Source of the DNA: an uncultured Alphaproteobacteria bacterium
Lineage (GTDB): Bacteria > Pseudomonadota > Alphaproteobacteria > RF32 > CAG-239
Length of the DNA: 33,960 bases
Reading direction: 5' to 3'
Assembly (NCBI GenBank): GCA_945835885.1
Contig: CAMAJR010000008.1
Span: forward strand, 1-33,960
Shown here: positions 1 to 5,218 of the stretch, piece by piece
How positions within the stretch are numbered: the stretch's first letter is position 1
Layout: each line of letters starts with the position of its first letter
Position numbers and translations under genes: made by a program
The notes under the pieces: model-generated
The model's database searches: none
Told to the model about the DNA's origin: nothing
Seen by the model: only the letters and a program-made list of their open reading frames with translations

Positions 1-31
1 CCTGGCTCTAACCAACTGAGCTACATCCGCC
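1..31 (-). tRNA. 5' part of a tRNA (possibly tRNA-His), cut by the window edge
   Basis: Read on the minus strand, the first 31 bases give a canonical tRNA 5' half: a 7-base acceptor strand, T8-A9, the D-stem GCTC, a D-loop with AGTTGGTTA and the closing GAGC. The anticodon lies outside the window, so the identity is not seen. One extra G precedes the seven acceptor bases, which would fit the genome-encoded G-1 of tRNA-His, but a chance G cannot be excluded. Confidence 0.85.
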
Positions 32-44
32 ATAAGCGAATTAT

Positions 45-73
45 TTTTTAACTTGAAAAAATCTTCTTGTCAA
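45..73 (-). promoter_or_regulatory. Sigma70-type promoter for the tRNA
   Basis: On the minus strand TTGACA (73-68) is followed after 17 nt by TAAAAA (50-45). Transcription would start about 7 nt further on, just ahead of the tRNA 5' end at 30/31. Perfect -35, weaker -10. Confidence 0.6.
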
Positions 74-196
74 TAAGAAAATATGCGCTTTCATCTTTTT
101 TTTGTGTTTGACACAATAGGAGCGCAAAAAAGATGTTTTATAGAGCATAAAATTGTCAATCGGAGTTTTTTATTTTGGGACAATATTCCGATAAAA

Positions 197-228
197 AAAA
201 AGGCAGGGAAATTATCCGCTGCCTTTTT
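197..228 (-). terminator. Rho-independent terminator of hup
   Basis: An inverted repeat AAAAAGGCAG / CTGCCTTTTT with a 12-nt loop lies directly after the HU stop codon (minus strand). Both sides carry the A/T tract, so it could work in both directions. Confidence 0.8.
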
Positions 229-247
229 ATCAGTGAATTTGAGAAAA

Positions 248-532
248 TTATTTCTTGCTGTTATTCACAATGTCTTGCAAGGTTTTGCCGGCTTTGAATT
301 TAGCAACTTTGCGAGCGGCAACTGTTACCGGTTGACGAGTGCGCGGGTTGATAGCCGTGGTGGCCGCTCTCTTAGAAGTGCCGAAAGTGCCGAAACCGAC
401 CAAACGAACATCGTTGCCGGATTTCAAGGAGTTGCTTACCGTGCTAATGAAAGCATCCAATGCTTTGGCGCAATCGGTTTGTGTCAAACCGGATTTGTCA
501 GAGATGCTCTTAATTAATTCACTTTTATTCAT
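248..532 (-). CDS. hup: HU-family DNA-binding protein
   Basis: 94 residues, the usual HU length. HU dimers bind and bend DNA in the nucleoid without strong sequence preference. Visible landmarks are the MNKSELI start, the helical N-terminal half, GFGTF at about 47-51, and the DNA-binding arm with R-x-x-R-N-P-R-type residues (here INPRTRQPV, about 61-69), followed by the typical KFKAGKTL near 78-85. The start is supported by an AAGGAA ribosome-binding site 8 nt upstream (541-546). It stands alone, with its own promoter and terminator. It could be HU rather than IHF because the arm reads NPRT and the length is short; alpha or beta type cannot be decided. Confidence 0.95.
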   Translation of the reverse strand: MNKSELIKSISDKSGLTQTDCAKALDAFISTVSNSLKSGNDVRLVGFGTFGTSKRAATTAINPRTRQPVTVAARKVAKFKAGKTLQDIVNNSKK

Positions 533-587
533 TTTTTTTATTCCTTTATAATTAAATTTGTAAAACGAGAATAACTTCTCGGCGCTT

Positions 588-617
588 ATAGTAGGCGCAC
601 ATAAAAATGGTTGTCAA
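588..617 (-). promoter_or_regulatory. Probable promoter of hup
   Basis: TTGACA on the minus strand (617-612) with TACTAT (593-588) after 18 nt; nearby CTATAA at 591-586 is an alternative -10 with a longer spacer. The 5' leader would be about 50 nt. Confidence 0.5.
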
Positions 618-697
618 ATAAAAAAACGCCGAATTTCCCCAAATTTCCGTGCTTAGCGCATATTTTTGCATAAATTGTGCGCTTTTTGCATTGATGT

Positions 698-731
698 TTG
701 ACAATCGGGCTGTTTTTCGGTAGCTTATAAC
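698..731 (+). promoter_or_regulatory. Possible promoter of the MORN lipoprotein gene
   Basis: TTGACA at 698-703; -10 candidates are TAGCTT (721-726, 17-nt spacer) or TATAAC (726-731, long spacer). The -35 is perfect but no -10 fits well. A GGGAGA ribosome-binding site follows at about 743-748. Confidence 0.35.
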
Positions 732-750
732 TGTTAAAAAACGGGAGAAA

Positions 751-1251
751 ATGATGCGATTCGCGATTTTGGCTTTATCAGTGCTGTTGATGCTTTCTGC
801 GTGTAAAAAGCAGGAAAAAAACGAAATCTATAACGAAAACAATACAACCGTGAAAAACGGTGTGGTTTATAATATCGACGAAACGCCGATTAACGGGCTA
901 TATCGAACATATCACAGCAACGGTAATGTTAAGATGGAAGTGTATAGCAAAAACGGCTTGCCGAACGGACAGGGCAAGTTTTATAACGAAGACGGCACGC
1001 TTTTATACGAAGGGATGTTTGAAAACGGTGCGCCAATCGGCACAATCTATCATTATTACCGCAACGGTAAAGTTCATCATGAACAAAATTATGTTGGGGG
1101 TGTGTTGCACGGTGTTCAACAAACATTTGATAAAAAAGGCGAAATCAGCGTCGAGATTGTTTTTGACAAAGGTAAAGCACTCAGCGGGTATGTTGTGGTG
1201 AACGGCGAAAAAATTGATTTTACGCCCGAAGAATTAGAAAAATTTGAATAG
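751..1251 (+). CDS. Lipoprotein with MORN-type (YwqK-like) repeats
   Basis: 166 residues. The N-terminus is a lipoprotein signal: hydrophobic stretch ending in a lipobox LSAC, with Cys18 as the predicted lipidated residue. From about residue 43 the chain repeats the pattern N-G-x-Y/K...Y-x-x-N/D-G-x-x (NGLYRTYHSNGNVK, NGQGKFYNEDGTLLYEG, IGTIYHYYRNGKV), which is the MORN_2 motif seen in YwqK-like proteins. Such repeats form beta-hairpin ladders; their role in bacterial lipoproteins is not settled. Two tandem ATG codons (751, 754) could both start it. dgkA follows after 11 nt in the same direction, so the two are probably co-transcribed. An envelope location is inferred from the lipobox. Confidence 0.8.
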   Translation: MMRFAILALSVLLMLSACKKQEKNEIYNENNTTVKNGVVYNIDETPINGLYRTYHSNGNVKMEVYSKNGLPNGQGKFYNEDGTLLYEGMFENGAPIGTIYHYYRNGKVHHEQNYVGGVLHGVQQTFDKKGEISVEIVFDKGKALSGYVVVNGEKIDFTPEELEKFE

Positions 1252-1262
1252 CAGAGCTGAGG

Positions 1263-1619
1263 ATGAAGGCACGAGATAACGGTATAAAAAGAATTTTGAA
1301 AGCTTTCAAATATTCATTTGACGGCTTTAAGGCGGTTTTTAAAAGTGAAGCGGCGTTTCGGCAGGATTTTCTGTTTTGTATAGTTTGCGGCGTGGGGTGC
1401 TGTTTGCTGCCGATGACAAACTTTACGCGTGCTTTTTTGTGTTTTGCATTGTTTTTGATTCTGTTTATGGAATTGATTAACACGGCTATCGAAGTTATTA
1501 TTGACCGTATTGGCGAAGAATATCATCCGCTCTCTAAAAAAGCCAAGGATATCGGAAGTTTGTTAGTTCTAATGGCGTTTGTGCATTTTTTTGTTGCCGC
1601 GGCAATACTCTTGTTTTAA
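1263..1619 (+). CDS. dgkA: Diacylglycerol kinase (DgkA family)
   Basis: 118 residues, the usual size of this integral-membrane kinase, which phosphorylates diacylglycerol to phosphatidate in the inner membrane and recycles the by-product of periplasmic glycan decoration. Family marks seen: RILKAFKYSFDGFKA at the N-terminus, the conserved EAAFRQD (about 36-42), the catalytic-region block MELINTAIEVIIDRIGEEYH (about 69-88) and AKDIGS (about 93-98). Three hydrophobic segments follow the DgkA pattern. The GAGG ribosome-binding site abuts the ATG unusually closely, so a weakly used or downstream start is possible, but the family N-terminus fits this one. It converges on the minus-strand gene ending at 1678. 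Confidence 0.93.
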   Translation: MKARDNGIKRILKAFKYSFDGFKAVFKSEAAFRQDFLFCIVCGVGCCLLPMTNFTRAFLCFALFLILFMELINTAIEVIIDRIGEEYHPLSKKAKDIGSLLVLMAFVHFFVAAAILLF

Positions 1620-1633
1620 GGCGTTTGAACTTC

Positions 1634-1675
1634 AAAAAAGATACCGCCGATGTTCTTTTGAATATCGGCGGTATC
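1634..1675 (-). terminator. Rho-independent terminator for the L12-N-like gene
   Basis: A perfect 12-bp stem GATACCGCCGAT / ATCGGCGGTATC (1640-1651 with 1664-1675) follows the minus-strand stop codon by a few bases and on that strand is trailed by six T (1639-1634). It also lies 20 nt after the dgkA stop on the other strand. Confidence 0.85.
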
Positions 1676-1677
1676 GA

Positions 1678-1965
1678 TTATTTGCGGCGCCGCATATTGT
1701 CGGGAAATCCGCGCGGTTTTCCGATTTTACGCGGTGCATAGGGTTTTTGTTTGCGTTTTTGCTCTTCTTGCATTTCTTTTTGCAAAAAGACAATTTGTTG
1801 CTGTTGTTCTTTGAGATTTTCTACATTCAGCGTGAATGTTTTTTCGTTTTTCTCCGATGTTTGAGGTGTAATCCCGTATTCTTCTTCCAAAACTTTCGCA
1901 ACATCTTGCGCATCTCTGAAAGCCAGCAGCGCTAAGGCCTCGGCTATTTTCTGAATGTTTGCCAT
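1678..1965 (-). CDS. Small protein with ribosomal L7/L12-N-domain-like start and basic tail
   Basis: 95 residues from the ATG at 1965. Residues about 3-35 (IQKIAEALALLAFRDAQDV, then AKVLEEEYGITPQ) have the spacing and pattern of the L7/L12 dimerisation domain (I-x-x-I-x-E-A-x-x...E-E-x-x-G-V/I), but no L12 C-terminal domain follows. Instead there is a Gln/Glu-rich coiled-coil segment (about 47-70) and a strongly basic end, KPYAPRKIGKPRGF and NMRRRK. The reading frame is open further upstream, to 2151, but that part overlaps the membrane-protein gene; the shorter form overlaps it by only 22 nt, typical of translational coupling. The resemblance is by eye only. Function unknown; nucleic-acid or ribosome binding is a guess from the basic tail. 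Confidence 0.6.
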   Translation of the reverse strand: MANIQKIAEALALLAFRDAQDVAKVLEEEYGITPQTSEKNEKTFTLNVENLKEQQQQIVFLQKEMQEEQKRKQKPYAPRKIGKPRGFPDNMRRRK

Positions 1966-2288
1966 ATACTCGTAAATATCAGGGTTAAACCGGTCAGCAA
2001 AAGCCATACAAAAATTCGTTGGAACATTGTATTGGTTAGGCCGATAAAAATTGCAAAAAAGATACAAACAACCATAAAGAAAATACCTAATCCTTTCTCT
2101 AAAAGGAAGATGATTTTCTGTCGTTTCGGGGCAAAGAGATGAGGCAACCAATGGGCGGCACCGATAAGGATAGCTACATAAATCAACAAATAACCTGCCA
2201 AACCTTCGCCTAAAAAAGTGGCTGTGGTTGCAAGTCCGATAACTAAGGCGGCGATAAGCACAACGACACCCAATAAAGCTCTTTTCAT
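1944..2288 (-). CDS. Small four-helix membrane protein, unknown
   Basis: 114 residues from the ATG at 2288, with four hydrophobic segments at roughly 5-24, 27-46, 63-83 and 87-107 and a basic loop (APKRQK) between the second and third. The frame is open to 2342, but a good promoter lies inside that extension, which decides for the start at 2288. I do not recognise the family. It is followed by the L12-N-like gene with a short overlap, so the two proteins are made from one mRNA. No clear Shine-Dalgarno is visible. Confidence 0.65.
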   Translation of the reverse strand: MKRALLGVVVLIAALVIGLATTATFLGEGLAGYLLIYVAILIGAAHWLPHLFAPKRQKIIFLLEKGLGIFFMVVCIFFAIFIGLTNTMFQRIFVWLLLTGLTLIFTSIWQTFRK

Positions 2289-2312
2289 ACGCAAAAAAAA
2301 TTTTAGTGAATG

Positions 2313-2342
2313 ATTATATAGATAATACGGATTTTGTTGCAA
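2313..2342 (-). promoter_or_regulatory. Promoter of the small membrane-protein operon
   Basis: Minus strand: TTGCAA (2342-2337), 18-nt spacer, perfect TATAAT (2318-2313). Predicted mRNA start lies about 20 nt ahead of the ATG at 2288. Confidence 0.65.
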
Positions 2343-2372
2343 TAGTTAAGGATTTTTTGTGCCAAAGTCAAT

Positions 2373-2400
2373 AAAAAAAGCCCTGCAAAATGCAAGGGCC
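2373..2400 (-). terminator. Terminator after the first orphan paralog
   Basis: GCCCTTGCA / TGCAGGGC hairpin with one bulged base (2380-2399), followed on the minus strand by seven T, directly downstream of the stop codon at 2408. Confidence 0.8.
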
Positions 2401-2407
2401 TTAGAGT

Positions 2408-3034
2408 TCAGAAGTAACGTTGTCCGTTATAAACAATCGGTTGTGCCTTAATGCGTTTGGGAAGACCGTTGTCAAAGCGATAGAGAATTACCGTCGACAT
2501 ATGACGGTCTAACAGAGCGTCATAGACATCACAAAAATTCAATGACGGGAATGATAATTCAAACGCGTCAACCGTGTGCCAATCAATTTCTGCCGGCATT
2601 TGCTGCAAAACCTCATCTACACTCGGCATCAGGCAACCGTAAAAAGCTCCGGTGTCGTGATAGCATGTGAATTCACCGACCTTTTGGTGCTTGGGAACAG
2701 CAAAAGGTTTTCCTTTTGTCATGACAACGCTTGAAGCATTGAAATCGTAGAGGTAACTGCGGTTGCGGATGTCGCAGGGCTTGCAAAAACAAAGCGTATC
2801 AGAATCCGCAAAATCATGACATTTTTTGCGAAAACCCAAAACACCGTTGTGGTCACCGTCAACCCGAACAAGCGGTTTAATCTTTTTAGCACGGGCCAAA
2901 AGCTCTTTAAATGGCATAGTTTCAGATTGAAGTAGGTGTGTTTCGAGTTCGATGTAGGCCTCTTTTTCCCTCTCAGACATATTATGAGAACGGAGAGCAT
3001 ACTTAAATTTTTCTAATTTCTTTTTTATATCCAT
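2408..3034 (-). CDS. Orphan protein, member of a local paralogous pair (copy A)
   Basis: 208 residues from ATG 3034. The frame is open to 3115, but a consensus promoter sits inside that stretch, and starting at MDIKKKL lines it up with the MDYKQF start of the second copy at 3775-4326. Soluble, with a helical charged N-terminus, a block IKPLVRV near 76, a Cys-containing middle (CFCKPC, about 104-109) that resembles a metal-binding cluster, and a conserved C-terminal block PSVDEVLQQMP ... FELSFPSLNF ... DRHMSTVILYRF. The copy B protein keeps the PLVRV, QQLP, FEICLP and CHIATVELYYY equivalents but not the Cys cluster. I do not recognise the family and assign no function. Confidence 0.7.
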   Translation of the reverse strand: MDIKKKLEKFKYALRSHNMSEREKEAYIELETHLLQSETMPFKELLARAKKIKPLVRVDGDHNGVLGFRKKCHDFADSDTLCFCKPCDIRNRSYLYDFNASSVVMTKGKPFAVPKHQKVGEFTCYHDTGAFYGCLMPSVDEVLQQMPAEIDWHTVDAFELSFPSLNFCDVYDALLDRHMSTVILYRFDNGLPKRIKAQPIVYNGQRYF

Positions 3035-3060
3035 ATCTAAATAGTTATTGGTTCGGGAAC

Positions 3061-3090
3061 AGTATAAAACGTTCGGTTTGTTTTTGTCAA
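3061..3090 (-). promoter_or_regulatory. Promoter of orphan copy A
   Basis: Minus strand TTGACA (3090-3085), 18-nt spacer, TATACT (3066-3061). It gives a leader of about 20 nt before ATG 3034 and excludes the longer start at 3115. Confidence 0.75.
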
Positions 3091-3142
3091 TATTAAAATA
3101 TGCGTCTTGACTCAATGGCTTTTTTTTAATAAACTGAACCGG

Positions 3143-3172
3143 TTAAAAATAATTATTAATTCACAATATAAT
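3143..3172 (+). promoter_or_regulatory. Promoter of the three-helix membrane-protein gene
   Basis: Perfect TATAAT (3167-3172) with TTAAAA (3143-3148) 18 nt upstream. The predicted start is at about 3179, practically on the first ATG. Confidence 0.5.
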
Positions 3173-3179
3173 TGGGCTT

Positions 3180-3584
3180 ATGGGAAAAATTTTTATGGTT
3201 ATAGAGGGGGTGATTTTGCTGGTGATTTGGCTCGGCTTTTTAGTCCCTCAGTATGCGGCTTGGAAGAATAAGTGCTACCGCACGGTTGCTGTTTGTTTGA
3301 GCGTTTTGGCTGTCAGCATTGCTGCTTTTGCGGGTATGATGTGTTACGGCGACTTTATCAATGCTCTGTGGTATGGTGTCAAAAATTCGCACACGACTGA
3401 AGCAAATGAATTTGTTCTGTGCGTTTTGGCTTTTGTGTGGGTTGTCGGGCATTTTTTCTGCTGGTGGTATATTTATGGGCGTAAGTCGTTTGATTATATT
3501 CATCTTAAAGGATATACCGCCGATGACTTAAAGCAGATTCTTTCATCGGAATGCAAAAAACTTATGGGCTTGAATAATAAATAA
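3180..3584 (+). CDS. Small membrane protein, unknown
   Basis: 134 residues with three hydrophobic segments (about 5-25, 36-57, 78-99), several aromatic residues (FFCWWYIYG) and a short cytosolic-looking C-terminal tail. No family recognised. The promoter predicts an mRNA starting at or next to the ATG at 3180, so translation is either leaderless from there or begins at the second ATG (3195), which has GGGA at a reasonable distance. It lies between the two members of the orphan pair but on the opposite strand, so a functional link is only positional. Confidence 0.65.
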   Translation: MGKIFMVIEGVILLVIWLGFLVPQYAAWKNKCYRTVAVCLSVLAVSIAAFAGMMCYGDFINALWYGVKNSHTTEANEFVLCVLAFVWVVGHFFCWWYIYGRKSFDYIHLKGYTADDLKQILSSECKKLMGLNNK

Positions 3585-3594
3585 GTCTGAATAT

Positions 3595-3636
3595 AAAAAA
3601 ACTCGCGGACAGTTTAGGACTGTCGGCGAGTTTTTT
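3595..3636. terminator. Bidirectional terminator
   Basis: AAAAAACTCGC / GCGAGTTTTTT outer stem with an inner GACAG / CTGTC stem. It ends the plus-strand membrane-protein gene and, with T tract on both strands, can also end the minus-strand gene coming from 4326. Confidence 0.85.
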
Positions 3637-3774
3637 GTTAAGATTTAACACAAGCGTTGCGGTGTGCGAATTACTTTGTTCGGTTTTTCGGGTTCTTTGA
3701 CCTTCGGACCTCATGTGTTTGGCGAACATCTAATTTTTCCGGCTCGGGAACAGGAAGTTCTTGGTCACGGGCGT

Positions 3775-4326
3775 TCAAATGCTGAAAGGATAACTGTAAT
3801 AATACAGCTCAACCGTTGCAATATGGCACTTAAGCACACGGTTATAACATTTTTGAACATCGACGAAAGGCAGACAAATTTCAAACAACAAACCGGTCAT
3901 TGAAATTCGGTCAGGAAGTTGTTGAAACACACATTCTGCCGAAGGACGGAAGACATCGGCGCTGTCACTCGGAAAGCAGACATTGATTCTGCCGCCGGAC
4001 AGCACGGAACTCGTCAAAGGATTGAGTTCTGCATCAAATTTTTCCGCATCGATAAACCGGTTGAAGTCTGTGACGGAAATTTTCGTTAATATGTCACCGG
4101 TTTTGTGTCCGTGCCATACAATGTTGCCATTTCTGACACGAACAAGGGGGTGCACTTTTGAAACGAATTTTTTCCACAGCGGATTGTTCTCAAAAAGGAA
4201 TTGTCCGTTTAAGAGGCGCAGTTTAATTGCCATATACTTTCGCCATTCATCACCGGAAACACCGCATTCGTTTAAGATAAGTCGGAATTTACTCAACTCA
4301 TCTTGGATAAATTGTTTATAATCCAT
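3775..4326 (-). CDS. Orphan protein, paralogous copy B, probably frameshifted near its end
   Basis: 183 residues as read. It aligns by eye with copy A (2408-3034): PLVRV near residue 60, PSAECVFQQLP, FEICLPFVD and CHIATVELYYY match PSVDEVLQQMP, FELSFPSLN and RHMSTVILYRF. The reading frame ends at 3775, but in the neighbouring frame 37 more codons stay open from CAG (3784) to a TAA at 3671-3673, with a protein-like Pro/Glu/Lys composition (ELPVPEPEKLDV and RRSKNPKNRTK). One extra T in the TTT run at the junction would join the two frames. The terminator at 3595-3636 lies 35 nt after that second stop. A weak promoter (TTGACT, then TAAATT after 16 nt) precedes it at about 4353-4380. Function unknown. 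Confidence 0.65.
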   Translation of the reverse strand: MDYKQFIQDELSKFRLILNECGVSGDEWRKYMAIKLRLLNGQFLFENNPLWKKFVSKVHPLVRVRNGNIVWHGHKTGDILTKISVTDFNRFIDAEKFDAELNPLTSSVLSGGRINVCFPSDSADVFRPSAECVFQQLPDRISMTGLLFEICLPFVDVQKCYNRVLKCHIATVELYYYSYPFSI

Positions 4327-4375
4327 AGGTATAATGATTGGTTTTGTTGTTAATTTAATATATTATGGACAAAAG

Positions 4376-4990
4376 TCAATAAATAATTCGCTGAATTTGC
4401 CGATTGCCGGCAAACGGTGCAAAAACGAATTGCTTGACGGATGTCCACCATTTGCGTAGTTTTGCGAATTTTCGCGGACGCAGGTGCTGATAAACTTCGG
4501 CTAACAGCCGCGCATCTAACAGTGCGCCGTGCAAAATACGCATAGAGTTGTCGATATGGAAGCGATTGCACAAACAATCAAGTGTGTTGCGCTGCTCGGG
4601 AAATGCTTGTCGTGCCAATGAAAGTGTATCCACGATTTGATGGTCATACAAACTTTGGTAGCCGCTATTTTTGAGTTCGCAGTTCAAAAAATCGAGGTCA
4701 AACGATGCGTTATGAGCTACCAAAACGCTGTCTTTGCCTATAAATTGCAAAAATTGCGGCGCGATTTTCTTAAAGCTCGGATAACGGCGCAAAAAGTTTG
4801 CATCTAAGCCGTGTATGGCACTGATGCGCTTTGGAACGGAACGGTGCGGGTTGATGTATTGATGAAAAACACGGCCGGTCGGTTTGCCGTTTAAGAGTTC
4901 GACCGCGCCGATTTCAACCAATTTGTCACCTTTTTGCGGATTTATGCCTGTTGTTTCGGTATCTATCACAATTTCTCGTATTTTTTTCAT
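4376..4990 (-). CDS. dnaQ: DNA polymerase III epsilon-like 3'-5' exonuclease
   Basis: 204 residues. This is a DEDD-superfamily exonuclease of the DnaQ type, the proofreading activity of the replicative polymerase. Exo I is seen as IDTETTG with catalytic Asp10 and Glu12, Exo II as HNASFDLDF (93-101, Asp98), and Exo III as HGALLDARLLAEVY with His154 and Asp159. It is somewhat short: epsilon subunits are usually about 230-245 residues, and the C-terminal part that holds the polymerase alpha subunit is brief here and basic. It could therefore be a free DnaQ-like exonuclease, but the HGALLDA motif is typical of true epsilon. An AAGGAC ribosome-binding site precedes the ATG. Confidence 0.9.
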   Translation of the reverse strand: MKKIREIVIDTETTGINPQKGDKLVEIGAVELLNGKPTGRVFHQYINPHRSVPKRISAIHGLDANFLRRYPSFKKIAPQFLQFIGKDSVLVAHNASFDLDFLNCELKNSGYQSLYDHQIVDTLSLARQAFPEQRNTLDCLCNRFHIDNSMRILHGALLDARLLAEVYQHLRPRKFAKLRKWWTSVKQFVFAPFAGNRQIQRIIY

Positions 4991-5098
4991 ATTTTTCGTC
5001 CTTTTGAATTTTATTGATAGAACATATATGACATATCAATGCGTCAAAAGATGACGTATTTTATAAGGCCATTGTGAACGGGCGTTAGAAATGCTTCT

Positions 5099-5210
5099 AT
5101 GTCATTGTGAGGAGTGTTTTGCACGACGTAACAATCTCCGCACGACAGTGCGGTTATGTCGGACTATCGTCCGAGGATGCTCACGTCGCTACGCTCCTCA
5201 GCATGACAAA
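5099..5210. repeat. Dispersed palindromic repeat (REP/MITE-like), intact copy
   Basis: The intergenic DNA folds back on itself: the left arm (5099-5140, GTCATTGTGAGGAG... GACGTAACAATCTC) is the imperfect reverse complement of the right arm (5173-5209, GAGGATGCTCACGTCG... CTCCTCAGCATGACAA). Two small hairpins sit at the tip (CCGCAC/GTGCGG at 5138-5153, GGAC/GTCC at 5161-5172). The GTCATT-TGAGGAG type of palindrome is known as a dispersed non-coding repeat in many proteobacterial genomes. It fills most of the space between dnaQ and the ankyrin gene. Confidence 0.75.
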
Positions 5211-5218
5211 GGATGTTT

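Noticed and set aside
83..517. Plus-strand 144-codon frame over the HU gene
   Set aside because: It lies opposite hup, whose protein is unmistakable, and has no ribosome-binding site or family features.
3664..3903. Plus-strand 79-codon frame
   Set aside because: Shadow of orphan copy B and its shifted tail; no promoter and non-protein-like composition.
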